From Xestospongia muta (lineage: Eukaryota; Porifera; Demospongiae; Haplosclerida; Petrosiidae), in assembly GCA_963693285.1 (NCBI GenBank), contig OY848918.1, positions 2,981,876 through 3,045,875 of the forward strand: DNA of 64,000 nucleotides. Direction: 5' to 3'. Every line of letters starts with the position of its first letter. Within the stretch, counting starts at the first letter, position 1. The position numbers and the translations under genes are program-made. Under the pieces are notes generated by a model. That model was not told the origin of the DNA and did no database searches. It saw only the letters and a program-made list of their open reading frames with translations. Shown here piece by piece: positions 21,623 through 35,400 of this stretch.

Positions 21623-22985
21623 CCATAACATCTTCACAATGGTACCTTGACTCACACATAGCTCAGAATTCAAAGGCAAGGGTACATATATATGGGTTTG
21701 GTAGTAAGGCAGTGTTCTTCAACATTTCATTTTTTGATTTCCAACATGCGCATGTCACTTTTTTTGATTTAGTTTTCTTAAAATCTCATTTCAAATGAAC
21801 AAGTAATTAATTGCAATTAATCGTATGTATGCATATGGATCCTGAAACCAGTTAATGGCTCAAGGTAATAAACAGTGCTTGTACTGTCTTATCTGAATCT
21901 ACATCCTGTTATTTTCTTTATAATTTTCAGTTTAATTTGTTACACTTCAAAGACCACTTTTGGCTAATGATTGCCTTGTATATACAATTAATAATGATGA
22001 ATAAATTAGTGATACTACAAAAATATCATGAATACAACAATAAATATACACTAATAATAAATGATTGATTTTACAACAATGATAGATTGGTGATTGTAAA
22101 TTAGCATTATAAATAGAATGTTAAGACCATAATGTATAGTTCACATTACTTTTATAATAATAATACAGTCTTTGGATTAGTGTAAGTTAATAACCATCAC
22201 AAATATGATTATAAGGAAAACAATTTATAATTTCAATTGATGTTACATTATTTTGCTATTAACTTTACAATCATTGGATTTATATTAGTGTAAGTTAATA
22301 ACCAACATTAAAACCAAATGTTTGAAAAATAAGTACATTGATTCTAATGAAAAATAGTAAAATACCATCAAAGAAACAATACTATTACATTCCTTGTTAA
22401 TTTTTAGCAAGTGGAAATACTACAACCATTAACCATTCATTTTCCAAACATCTTAAAGTAACGTTCATTTCATGATGTAAATGGAATAGTTTATATTATA
22501 ATTACTGTAGTAAAATATTCCTCTCTTTTTTTACCATGTATGTTTTAGGTAATGTATATATGATGTATTGTTATGTGTTTTTGTGATGTAACAGCATTGA
22601 ACCAACATGAATCCATTGAATTGACAATTAAATATATTGTAAATTGTACGAGGTCTTGATACCATTGTATTAACATTATAAAGATATGATTGCATTATCA
22701 CTGTATAAATTTTAAGCAAATGTATTGTAAATTATGAAATGTCTTCATACCATTGTACAAACATTGTAAATTTGTAATTAAATTTTTTCCAACAGTTTTA
22801 TAGATAATGTAATATTACAATTAAAAAATTAAATAATAACAAAATAATACATTCAGATTGCAAAACGTTATATTTGCAGTGAATGTATTGACAAAAATTC
22901 CAACACTGTAAACTAAGTTAATTAATGTGTGGTCAGTAAGAGGAGCAAATGGTGGTGATAGGTAGGATGTCATCTTCTGTTGACA
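21260..22985. other. Non-coding AT-rich stretch
   Basis: No exon is supportable. It holds short CA/TA runs (21575-21622) and an imperfect repeat of ttagtgtaagttaataacca at about 22178 and 22285. Confidence 0.5.
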
Positions 22986-23112
<127 letters not shown>

Positions 23113-23510
23113 TACAGGGGATAAATAGCTGAGACTGACATATGACATATAGGTGATATGATACCTTCAGTTTTCCAGGGCAGGCAATTGCATGGAATTC
23201 GAATATAACTCAATAAGTTGTCAAGTATGCATGGTCATCAACAGGTATCAAAAACCAAGGTATAACAACTGTAAAAGAACAAAAGTAATAGAGAAAACAC
23301 GAAGCAACCAATTATAATGTATTATAGATGTAGTACTAGTGAATGTAATTAATGTAGTAGAAAAGTATTACTAACAAAAATAATAAAAGAACATCATAGG
23401 AGCCTCTAGCCAAAGTTCTTTGTAGCATCAGTTTAACTGAACTGTCAGTTGATATTGTGCATCATTTTACTGTACCACAATCACTCTATAATAATTATGC
23501 AAACAATATA

Positions 23511-23672
23511 GTAGAGTTGGAAATTGTATCATCCCTAGAAAGGTGACACAAACAATTAATGATATTCACTAACTATCATGTTCAAATCAAACAATTAATA
23601 ACAACCAATATATTGCTGCATTTTATACCTTTGCTATTATGTAGGGATGATACAATTAATTATCTTTCCTAC
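23511..23672. mobile_element. MITE, 162 bp, TA target duplication
   Basis: The ends are inverted repeats, GTAGAGTTGGAAATTGTATC on the left and the inverse of ...GATACAATTAATTATCTTTC plus CTAC on the right, both flanked by TA. The family also occurs at 33435-33590 with related termini. A TA duplication suggests mobilisation by a Tc1/mariner-like transposase. Confidence 0.6.
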
Positions 23673-23674
23673 TA

Positions 23675-23950
23675 TCTTGTTTCTGTTCTTTGTATTGAAA
23701 TGACATTAGTTATTCCTATATTTACTTCATTTTTTAGAAAATGTTTTTTATTTCTCCACCCATTCACAAAACATGCTTGTTCCTTCTGTCCTCTGTCTCT
23801 GGAACTCTCTTCCCTACTTTGTAAAATCCAGTACTTCCCTCAATTCTTTAAGATATACTGTAAAGAACTTTGTATACTAACCTCATATCACTTACCATCA
23901 ATCATCAGTCATCATTTTTATTTTAGTTCTATTTAATATTATCATATAGT
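23675..23950 (+). mobile_element. 3' end of a LINE reverse-transcriptase ORF
   Basis: A plus-strand frame at about 23801-23880 reads LWNSLPYFVKSSTSLNSLRY then TVKNF. This is the usual C-terminal signature of LINE polyproteins ('WNSLP...V..S.SL..FK..L'). Only this tail is present; the reverse-transcriptase core is absent, as in a 5'-truncated insertion. Confidence 0.5.
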
Positions 23951-24502
23951 AATGCATGTTTCTGTTTGATACCCTTAACACTAGCTAATTGCTATTGGGT
24001 AGACTTTTGTCTGATTTAAAATACATAGAAAATTTTAAAGTTATTAGTGGTCATGTATGTATCTGAATTATGTAGCTATAGGCTACAAAGACATATACTC
24101 TGGTCAACTCAACTGTGGATAAATGGTAAGAACAAAAGTTAAGTAATATGAAAACAGTGTCTCTATTATGATACTACCTATACAGTTGAACTGTTAATGA
24201 TTATATCTTGTAGCTGCATTATTATATATATAGTACAAGTACTCCACTCACAAAGTAGAGAGTATTAGGAACAAACTGTTGAATTGTTTTCTAGTTGAGT
24301 GATCATAGCAACAGTCTATACTCAATAGTAAGAGCATCAAAAATTTCTATTGTCATTTCAGAAATCAATTAATATTTATTATAGCAACAGCATTATTATA
24401 GAGAAGAACATTTATTGCAGATACAAAAATAATAATAAATATTGTATTCAACTATACTTTGAATAATATAGAATTACATAACAGAACTTATGTAGATCAA
24501 TA

Positions 24503-26730
24503 TTAATGTGATATCGATGGTGTATTGACTATTATATTTTCATAGTCAGCAGTACATGTCCTACTAGGTTGTACTGTTATATATGATGGATTACTCTCTA
24601 ACGCCACTCTTCTACTTCTCATTACCAATCTGTTCACTATACATGCATAATGATAATACATGATGTAAGTAGACAATGTAGTTTACCTTCCTCATAGGCA
24701 GGATTATGAGTGATAAAGTTCTGATCAACTATATAAAGAATTATATAAAGAAATTATTGTATAACCACTCCCCTTCTTACCTCCAACTTCATATTGTTGT
24801 CTCTTCTTCTTCCTCCAATATACAGTAATACTAGTAGCTATCACTATTATAGCAATAACAATTATTACTACAATACTGACTGTACTACTAGTAATAGTAA
24901 TGAGGATGAGCACAGGCTGATTAGTAGCTAACACTTAACACAGATCTGGTGAAATACTAATATTTATTAAGGATATATTTACTTGAAATAATAGTAGGTT
25001 CTACTGAGTATACTGATGTCATCATCAAAGTTGTACCAGGTGTACTGGTGATGTCACTGATCAACCCAGAGACTGTTGTCTTACCACTTAGTGTTATATC
25101 TAGTAATATAGAAATGTACATATTAGTTAGTATATACTACTTACTGATAATATCAGTAGGAAATGGTAGTAGTAAGATATACTCCAGTGCTTGAGAGTAC
25201 ACAACAGATGTGTTAGTTATAATAGTACCATCTACTATATCATGAGCTGTCACAGTATAGTTAGCACTAACTGGTAGAGTTGTATACTGGTATACTGTAC
25301 TCTCCTCTATGCTGGATTTACTCATATTAATAGACTTGACTGTTCCTTTAAAGGACTCTCTAAATATCACATGACATCCATCAGCAGTAGATCTCTTAGC
25401 AAACCTACACTTTACAACAACTGATCCACTATCAAAGTAGTACTGTAGAGTGAGTCCTTGAGCATGGTAGGTTGCTATACAAAGAAATATTGGTTCATAA
25501 TAAGACGATAAATTTATTAACTCACTAAACACAATATGATCTTGGTCTTTAGTGTTGTTAAAAGAGTCTGTGATATATACAGTAAAATTGTAGTTATTAA
25601 ATGGATCCAGACCAGTAATATTATAACAGATAATGACATCATCATTATTAGTAGTGTTTCCAATATATTGAAGATGATAAGTTGTCACAATATTGTTATA
25701 TTCAGTTGTACCAAATAACAGACTATTACACAGTCTAGGTGTACCATTGACCTTGAAATAATAAAATTCATATCTACTGTACTATAAATATAATGTCACA
25801 CCTTTAATTTAAACTGTGCAGTGAATTTGTTTTTTTGGTCATCAAATATTACAGTATAGTTTTGTACTACAACTGTATAATCTGTAATTGAATATCAATC
25901 ACTATATTTGGTAATAAATTATATCAACTTACTTCCAGAGTATTCTCTTGTTGAGCTAACATCAATTGATGTGTATTGCTCAATAAAAGCTGTTACAATA
26001 ACAGTATAAATATCACAGATTGTGAAGTTGTTAGACAATCCATAAAATGTATCAGTTGTATTAGTAATCACTATTATAGAACCATCTTTATTCTGAACAT
26101 AAACGTGATATGTTGTAATACTCTATTGTGAAATATCTTCAGAATAAAATGATGGAGGAGACCAGGTTATGGAAAGACTATTTATTATTAAAGTTACTAG
26201 CGCCTCAACAGATGAAACACCTAAAGAAGCAAATTTTTAATGCCAATAATATAAGTTTGTTTAGTAATAGTACTAACTTGATCAAGCAAACATTAAAAAT
26301 GACAATACTGCTCATACCTTTGATGGTCAATTTAGCTCCTTTTAGCTTTAAACCATAGGGGTTGAAACTAATCAAATTACATTCAACACTTATCCCATCA
26401 TTAATAGGTAGTGCTCTTATAGTTAGTACTGATGACCACACATCAACTGATATATTGTTAGTAGTTACTGATATCTCTCTATCTTGATTACTGGGATCAG
26501 TAAGTAAATTGCCCTGTACTGTCCATGACAGTATATCTCCAGTGCCCACACAAGTAAAGTTAGCCAGTGAGTAAAGTTGAGCAGTCACTGAAGAAGGAGC
26601 TACTGTGATATCTACAATATAATAGAAATAAACTCATGGAAATTAATCGTTTAAACTTACTAGTTCCATTTACGGACATAATAATCAGAAGAAAGATAAA
26701 CGAAATTTCCTTAAAGATAACTTCATCCAT
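24503..26730 (-). pseudogene. Receptor gene D: NPxY and ITAM-like tail, one in-frame stop
   Basis: Ten exons read on minus: 26730-26661, 26611-26318, 26220-25933, 25881-25802, 25751-25526, 25474-25145, 25099-24983, 24927-24781, 24728-24687, 24636-24503; 575 codons with all splice sites good. The leader is MDEVIFKEISFIFLLII. The Ig exon has NFTC, SWTV, DPSNQDREISVTTNN. The FN3 exon contains TAG at 26125-26123 where genes A and B have TGG (CAATGGAGTATT), the only lesion found. The TM exon is VSIVVIIVIAIIVIATSITV with WRKKKR. The tail exons give HNPAYEE, then SNPSYITV and TADYENII, ending near TPSISH. Two NPxY motifs (PTB-type) and YITV-x9-YENI (ITAM-like spacing) are seen. Either a recent pseudogene, an allele-specific null, or a sequencing error at one base. 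Confidence 0.75.
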
Positions 26731-27158
26731 ATCTATTTGGCAATGAACAGGCTATCACTCATGAATATTATTATAATAAAAACTACAGGAAGTATGTTGT
26801 GAATTTTGATTTAATTATAGACTTGACAACTTTGTCATTTAAGAATACAGAAACAACAGTCGCGTCGGCAGTGGAACCGGAAGCCATTGACATCAATACA
26901 GTTTTTTTTGCAGACCAAACTGGGCAGAGCTTGCCTTATTAATATTTCATAAATTTTATTTTGTACTATAACTTTGTTATTGTTGTGTCTTTCGTAATAA
27001 ATATTTCACAACAAACTTACCAACCAATAAACTATACTCCTGATAAACATGGAAGCCATACTTCTTGAGATATAAACAACTTTTTAAGTTCTACCCCTTC
27101 ATACTATTTCCGAATAAACTGTGTTTCTGACAGATGCAGAGGAACGAAACTACAGGCA

Positions 27159-28190
27159 TTAGTTGATAATAGATGGGTCTTCCTCTACAAACAATTCGAA
27201 GTTGTTCCTGTGCATGAATTTATGCATATTTCTTGAATTACATGCTTTATTGTATAGCTTACCTGTTCTATTGGAATCTGTAGTAAGGAAAATATTACTT
27301 TTAGTAAAGTAGTTATTATGTAAAAAGTTGTAGATCATAGCAAATAAAACAAAAAACACTGCAAGCATGCAACTGTCCTTTTCTGAAAGCAAACTTTTCC
27401 TGTGTAATGTGGACAATTTGTATCTCTCCACTCCATCTTATTGAACAATTGAAAGAACTCATGATCTCATGGTATCAATGGAGTTATCTTTTGGTCATTT
27501 AGTATGTAAGTCATGTAGAAATAAAATCACAAAACTACTAACATATAAGAATTATATTCCTAGATGGAAAAAGTTGGCCAGACCACTAAGGAAAAACAAT
27601 ACTGCATGGCAAATTGTACTGTAAAAGCAGTACATTATAGCAGCATTGGAACTCATGCTAATTTATCACCAATTCTCTTAGCAGCAGGTTTACATGCAAA
27701 TTTGGCAATATCTCACTACTAACACCACTTTGTAAACATCATTACCATATTATATACAATTCTCATAAACCAACACAAACAAATTGTACTACATGTAACA
27801 TGTCTCTAAAACATAATCAATCAAGACCTTGTCCACAATCTGAAAGGTTGAACAACTATTAAAAAAGAAAACGGATTTTGATAATAATACAGGGCTAATG
27901 ATAAAGTATGTTGTGACTGCTATAAATCTTACCTTATACTGTTATAAGAAAACAGTTCAATTACAACCTCAGAGTTAATCAGTACCTTTAAACAGGAAAA
28001 TCCCAATATTGAAAACTTAGCCACAGATGAAGATATTATTTATGCAACAATGACAAGAACAGCTATAGATGTTGGATTTACACTACTGTATAGAGAAGCT
28101 CTTCTCTTAATGACAGTCACAACATTTTCACTGAGTACACTTGTTGTATTATTAGAGATATGAAATGTGAAGGCAAGTTAGATAAATAGA
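27159..28190. other. Unclassified stretch with decayed coding-like pieces
   Basis: A minus ORF (27431-27159, MERYKLSTLHRKSLLSEKDS...) has a hydrophobic centre but no recognised domain. On plus, frames such as GTHANLSPILLAAGLHANLA (about 27650-27710) and NIENLATDEDIIYATMTRTA (about 28005-28065), continuing IDVGFTLLYREA, look protein-like but are separated by stops. A decayed transposon or captured gene is likely; I cannot name it. Confidence 0.25.
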
Positions 28191-28198
28191 ATACTATA

Positions 28199-28520
28199 CC
28201 TTTAACTTAAACTGTGTAGTGAATTTGTTTTCAGTGTCAACAAACATTACAATATAATTTTGTATTTCAACAATATAATCTGTAATAGAATATCAATCAT
28301 TATGTTTGGTAATGTGTTATGTCAACTTACTTCCTGAGTATTCTCTTGTTGAACTAGTACCAATTGAAGTATATTGTTGAGTAAAAGCTGTTACAGTAAC
28401 ATTATATAAATATCACAGACTGTGAAGCTATTAGAAAATCCATTATTATAAAATGTATCAGTTGTAGTAATATTCACTAGTAGAGAGCCATCTTTACTCT
28501 TAACAATAATATGATATGAT
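28199..28520 (-). pseudogene. Receptor relic: exon 4 and part of the FN3 exon
   Basis: On minus, an FN3 exon begins abruptly at about 28520 (IIVKSKDGSLLVN), has an extra ATA-like insertion before 'DIYNVTVTAFTQQY', and keeps its donor at about 28330. Exon 4 follows (about 28278-28200, YIVEIQNYIVMFVDTENKFT). The 5' half of the FN3 exon, the leader, Ig and all downstream exons are absent. Confidence 0.75.
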
Positions 28521-28529
28521 TATACATTT

Positions 28530-29930
28530 ATACTATGTATAATATAACATGACCTTACAATTGTAGTAATAGTGTGTTGAAAGTGTTGTAAAATTTTAAG
28601 CACTAATACTATATTATGTATATATAACATTACCTATAAAATTATAGTAATAAAGTTAAAGGTGTCATAAAATTATACAACCACTACTATACTATTTATT
28701 AACTCTGTTAATTTACTGTGTTAACATAGGTGGTTTATTAAGATGAATATACAGTAATACTTTAGCATATAAATTTACAATGTGATTATTTTAAAAAATT
28801 CCATATTTAATAAACTTAAAATAAATTAATGGTTTAAGTTAACGACACATACACATTCTTCTCCACAAAATACTAACATTCTAATAATATGGTAACCTTC
28901 TATCTAGCATTTTCTAGGTATCTAGCATTGATTCAACAACTTTGAACTAGACCTGACAAAGACTATATATAGAAATAATGATTCTGGGAGCTGGGAGTCT
29001 TGAAATACATAGCTACAAGGCAAAAAAGAGGAAGATTAAAGCATAAATTATGATTAAAATAGTTGATGATGTTCAATACATTTATTATAATTATTTAGTA
29101 TTATAAATAAAAGCTACAAGTGGAGCATCAGTTAATGGATAGTCCATCCAGTGGACATTTCTCTATAAAGGACATTAAGTTTATAAATAAATTATTAGCT
29201 TCTCCATATATATTGCTTAGCAAATGCGACTCTCCTCAACATGAACACCTTTGTATTCCAACTAACAGACAATTATCTTGTCTGGATCAATTATTGTAAT
29301 GTTAATTTACCTCCAGCAATCAACAGTGGGTGTGTCTAACACATTATATGTGGGTTTTGAATGTAGAATTTACAGTATCAATTTTTATAGTAGAGAATTT
29401 GTGAGCAGTCATCAAACTAAATAGAACAGATCATGGTACTAATGGACAGATAGTATTGATTAATGGAAAGATACAAAATGAAGAATAGGAGTGTACCTTT
29501 ATAAATTAAGAACACCTGCAGTCTTCAATGAGGGACTCAGACATATGATGAGTGTTACCATCAAAATAAGACTAAAGGAGACACAAGAACAATTTTATCA
29601 TCAGAACATACTATTGTAGTAACTGTAGGAGCTGTTAGAATTTAAACTTATAAGTGTAATGTGAGAGCTAGCATAAGGTGGTGTGGCTTGTGAACTAGAT
29701 CTAGACTCTTTGCTCACATCTATAGCATGTCATATAAGATCATCCTGCAGAAAATGAATGAATAGAAAGATTAATAGACAGATAAACAATGCTAGTCTAT
29801 TGTAAAATTATTACTGAAATTATTACTAAATCTGCAAGAATCTCAAGCTCATCTATGTTTTTATATTGAGATTGATAGTCATCCCCATATAACATCAATA
29901 TATATTTAAGAAAATTATGTACTTGAACAT
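28530..29930. other. No gene seen
   Basis: AT-rich, with no splice-bounded open frame and no match to the other family members. Nothing supportable was found. Confidence 0.4.
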
Positions 29931-30015
29931 GTTACAGTAGTAGTTGACATGGAGTGCCACTTCAACTTTAAGTTATAATTTCAGGATTCAAGGTAGCTAT
30001 TGTACTGTCAAGAAA
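29930..30015. repeat. Short repeat shared with 55535-55655
   Basis: Both places have gtagtagttgacatggagtg followed by ccacttcaac, and further on caagaaatg and agtcatac-caaagcc. In the 55-kb copy the start forms a small hairpin (GTTGAAGT...ACTTCAAC). Each lies just upstream of a plus-strand receptor relic. Confidence 0.55.
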
Positions 30016-30234
30016 TGTCGTAAAGTCAGTCATACCCAAAGCCTTCGCACTTGTGGTAGGGATAAAATATTTGCTGCTATGTGGACTGGTGGTCAGTGTT
30101 ACAAGTTTTACTTACATAATATATTACTATATATCACAGGATGTAAACTTTCCATCACAATTTTGTTATTGATATACAATAGAACAATGATATATATAGA
30201 AATAGAACAAAGCTAACAGTAGAATTATAGTAGC

Positions 30235-31510
30235 CATTTTCAGAATAATTATGAAGGTCTGGCAGGATGTCCATTACTTAACTGTAGTTGGTTTAGACCT
30301 AATCCTCAAAGTAATATGAAACAGCTTGACAGGAATCCAGTCTAGCTATACTTCTAGATCTGTTTGTTCAATAAGAACAAATGTACAACATATTAATGAT
30401 GGGATAACTGTTCAATGTACTGTTATCAGTCAGAACCCTTTTGATATTAAAACAAAGGAAAATACTTGAACAATCACAGGTCAATACTACGTTATAAAAC
30501 TTCATTTTTATTCAATATTAGGTATCAAATCTTAGGTATCACATCAGTAAAAAATTTTACTTATGGTATCAATACATTTTCAGGCTGGGTAACCTAGTCT
30601 CCTCCATTATTTACTCTCGTGACATTCCATGTGGAAGTATTACAACATATCATGTTATTGTTAAGAGATAAAATGGCTCTATTATAATAGACATTAATAC
30701 AACTTCTACATTCTATCAGTTACCTAGTAACTTCACAATCTGTGATATTTACACTGCTAGTGTCAGAGCTTTTATTGAACAATACAGTTCACTTGTTACA
30801 AATGCTACTAAAGAAAATACTAGAAGTAAGATTATATTACTTTTCTCTTTAATAAATAATGTTAATATCAGATTATACTATCAGCATAGTTAGCTATCCT
30901 GTGAACTTTAATACCTCTGTAATACAAATACAATTACTCATCAATGTAAGAACTACCTATATTAATACATGTTGATATTATTTATATTTTCTAGATCAAA
31001 GGTTTCCCTCACCTATATAATATTACCATATATGGTATAACAAAGCATAATGTTAACAATGAGACAACAACCTATCATCATGTTTATATTAACAATGTTA
31101 CTGATGTTAATGAAACAACAATATATTATAATATAACTGGACTACATCCTTCTCTCAATTATACATTTACTGTATATATTATGGATTTATTTAATAACAC
31201 AAAGAATGAAGATCATGTTATATTTTGTGAGTTATTATTTTATTTATATTCCATGTTTGTCTGATCTCCATAGCAATCTACCATGTTCAATGACTCACTC
31301 TACAGTACTACTCTGATAATGGATCAGTTGTTGTAGAGTGTAGGTTTGCTGAGAGATCTACTGCTGATGGATGTCATGTAATATTTAGAGAGTCTTCTAA
31401 AGGAACTGTCAAGTCTATTAATATGAGTAAATCCAGTATAGAGGAGAGTACAGTATACTAGTATATAAGTCTACCAGTTAGTGGTAACTATACTGTGACA
31501 ACTCGTGATA
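30235..31510 (+). pseudogene. Receptor pseudogene F
   Basis: Recognisable exons in order: a badly decayed Ig (about 30235-30480), FN3 (30536-30825), exon 4 (30872-30945), exon 5 (30995-31226) and exon 6 (31274 to about 31510, cut off). FN3 has TAG after its first strand (GWVT*SPPLF) and TAA in the 'VKR*NGS' segment. Exon 6 has TGA in 'HVQ*LTLQ' and TAG in 'VY*YIS'. Exon 5 is nearly the same as in gene C (NNETTTYHHVY), which marks it as a MATN-lineage copy. Stalk, TM and tail are missing; a TA repeat follows at about 31540. Confidence 0.8.
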
Positions 31511-31519
31511 CACCACTTT

Positions 31520-32450
31520 CTTTCCATAGACTACTGGCTCTCTTGGTATATATATATATATATATATAATTATATATAATTATTATCTATACATCAATAA
31601 ATATATAATACATTCTATAGTTTTTTTTTAAATACATAGCATTATTATTTTAATTTCATTTATGCGATCATTATTTTTGCTACTGTATGAAAATACAGTT
31701 TAATGTCTGTTTAACTTAATTTCAACCCCTTGTTTAAAAAGTTTTCCTTTTTCTTTAGTTTTCAATTTCATGATTAAGGTACTGAACAATTCCTGTTTCA
31801 TTCAAGTTTAGTATTCATATCTTTCATTGTCACACCGTGGATGTTTAACTAAATATATACATTATATTTATGTTATGTTATGTTTGTAGTCGCACTCGCA
31901 GTGTAAGTCCTTTTGCATTCATGGCAAAAATTTTCAACACTTCTAGGCACATGATTGTTGTGAGCAAATAATGTCTCCCATAAAGATATCTCTCCAGACA
32001 GTATTTACTAGTAAATAATATAGCAAATGATATCCCCTAGGATAATTGTTAATATTGAATATCTTTCCCTCCAGTAAATGTTAATTACTGAATAAGGAGG
32101 CTTAAGCAAGCAAGTTATCTCTCCCTGTTATAACTACAGTCACTCTAACATATGTTATCCATTTTATCATAACACTAACAATTAGCCTCACAAGCAATCT
32201 AGTCTCAATGTTTGCACTTTTTTCTTTAAAATTGGTAAGTAATTGAGACTTGTTGCTAGCTAATTTCTAAGCCAGTTAGAGACCCTTAGTGACCCTCAGA
32301 AGCATCTTGACCATGGATTTGGGATTATATTAGATCATATAAATAAGAATAACTTCCTAAAAGTGCACTGTAAAATTACACACAAAACAAACTAAACTAA
32401 AAACATATGTATAGGTACTAGGTAGCACTAGACTAAAGACGGTATTGTTG
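31520..32450. other. No gene seen
   Basis: Between pseudogene F and the 3' end of gene E. A TA microsatellite at 31543-31580; otherwise AT-rich sequence with no supportable exon. It should contain the 3' UTR of gene E (minus strand). Confidence 0.4.
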
Positions 32451-32453
32451 GAC

Positions 32454-35400
32454 TTAATTTTGATAGAATTCTCTAGCTTTTCTCTCCAGTCTCAGTATAC
32501 GAGTGCCATGTTCTGTCAACTGAGGTAGACCTGTAAATGATATTAAAACTAATCCTCTAGCTAGATAATGAACATATTACCCTTCATATTATCTTGTTTA
32601 TTATCAAGAAATTATAATTTTCAGATGTTATGTAGTTCATGAACTCTTTCTTACCTCCAACTTCATATTGCTGTCTCTTCTTCTTCCTCCAATATACAGT
32701 AATACTAGTAGCTATCACTATTATAGCAATAACAATTATTACTACAGTACTGACTGTACTACTAGTAACAATTGGAAGTACAGGCTGTCTGGTAACTAAT
32801 CGACAAAAATCAGTAATAATTAATGTTTGTAAAAAATATATTTACCTGTTATTTCATTAGTAGCTTTTACAGATGTCATTGTATCAGTATTAGTTGTGTC
32901 ATTGATCGAACAGGCTGACTCAATAGATGATGGTATTAAGGTCTTTGTCATTTCACTTGATTCAGTATCTAATAAGAAGCTATTGAAAAACAGTAGCTAA
33001 TATACTACTTACTGATAGTATTAACAGTCTCAGTAGGAAATGGTAGTAGTAAGATATACTCCAGTACTTCAGGGTATACAACAGATGGGTTAGTTATAAT
33101 AGTATCATTTACTATATCATGAGCTGTCACAGTATAGTTACCACTAACTGGTAAAGTTATATACTGGTATACTGTACTTTCCTCTATACTGGATTTAGTT
33201 ATATTAATAGACTTGTCAGCTCCTTTAGAAGACTCTCTAAACATCACATGACATCCATCAGCAGTAGATCTCTTAGCAAACCTACACTCTACAATAACTG
33301 ATCCATTATCAGAGTAGTACTGTAGAATGAGTCTTTGGACATGAAAAGTTGCTATAAGAATAAATTAATATTATTATATTTTTATATGTAAATAAAAAAC
33401 ATTTCTCAAAAATTAAGTAAATACAAACAAGATAGTAGAGATGACAATAGCATCATTCCTAAATAGCACAGATACAGTATTCATCAATATATCACTTTTA
33501 TTATTTATGAGATTTTGATGGTAAAAATCTCTACTTATTTTCGCCAATTGGGCTATTATTGTGCAGGAATGATGCAATTGTAATTTCTACTAACCATTAG
33601 CAGTGATCTCTTAGCAAACCTCACTCTACAATGATTAATCCATTATCAGAATAGTACTATAGAGTGAGTCTTTGATGGGTTGCTATTATAGCGATCATGA
33701 TACTAATAATAGAGTATAACATCAAAACAATATAATAATTAACTCACAAAATATGACCTTATCTTTGTCCTTTATATTACCGTATAAATCCATAATATAT
33801 GCAGTAAATATGAACTGGAGAGAAGAATGTAAATCAGTTATATTATAACTTGTAGTTATCTCATTAGCAGTAACACCCCAAATATTAATTTGAGAGTGGT
33901 TTTTAATTATATCATTCACATTATCCTTTGTTGTACCATATATTATACTATCACATAGGCGATGATGGAAACTTTCGATCTAGGAAAAAGTTCATAATTA
34001 TCAATATGTTTTTATATGGCTTAATCCTTACTTTGATGGGAAATTGTACTTGTACTAAGGAACTATTAAATTTAACAATAGGTTCATGTGCAACAATTGT
34101 ACAATCTGATATAAAAGTATTAATAACTAGAATAGATAATTAATATGATCTTACTGCCAGTATTTTCTTTAGTAGCATTTGAAGGTGGCGAGTTGTATTG
34201 TTCAATAAATGCTTTGACACTAGCGTTATAAAAATCACAGACTTTGAGGTTACTAGTTAACTGATAGAAGGTATCAGTTGTATTATCATCTGCTATTACA
34301 AAACCATCCTGGTTTTCAACAATAACATGATATGTTGTAATACTCCCTTGTGGAATATCATCAGAGTAAAATGATGGAGGAGACCAGAATAAAGATGGAT
34401 TGTTATTAAAATCCAGGTTAAACTGATTAACAAAGGAAATACCTATAAAGTACACACATACATACATACATCATATATATATATAATATTATATATATTG
34501 TTATATACATGCACATATGGATGGATATGTATATGTTTATACTTCAACATTTAAGTTATTGGACTCCTTCACAAAATTAAAGTATTAACTTATACATCTA
34601 TAATACTATGGTGTGCTGTTTGTTTCAAAACACACCATAATAACCATCATATATTGGTTTAATCAACCAATTAGTTTTTACAATGAATTAAGATTGACTA
34701 TTTTGCTTTACATGTCAATCTGAAAATGTTAATGTGCTATAAAAATTTATTGGAAGATCTAACCAACATATGATTGTATATAATTGTTTAATACAAACTG
34801 AAAGTAAACATCATGCTGTTATGGCACAAGTATTGAGTTATTCAGAAGAAATTTATTAGTTTATTGTTAAAATATTTATCATAAAAATGTTTTCATCTTT
34901 TGATAAGTTGTGATTTCTTATTACATAGTTAATTTATTTATAGTATGTCCGAGTTGAGTTGAGCTACCCAGACATGTAAATAACTTTGCCGTTTTACGTG
35001 CTATTTACATGGGACTTGCACCAATCGATTCAGATTGCAAACGCGGATTTTATATATAAAATTGTGTGCTACTATTGAGGGCTACAAATCAAATAGTCAA
35101 GAGAGATTTATCCCCTTGCTTTTTCTGACAAGATGATGGGACTAACTCAATAGATTACAAATCAAATTAAACTGTGCATATTTTCCACAACAAATAAATG
35201 TAATTTCAATTTGCTATTCGTATGTTGATAGTACAATTTACACTTTGTAGCAAGTGCTCAAACATGGGTGTGAGTATTTATTCTGTAACTTGAGAAAGGA
35301 CTTCATAGCAGCACCATATGCTACTGGAAACTTTCAAGCCTTCAATATAGTGAAAATATTATAGTTGTTTTCTGCAACACCACCAACACTAAAGACCTAT

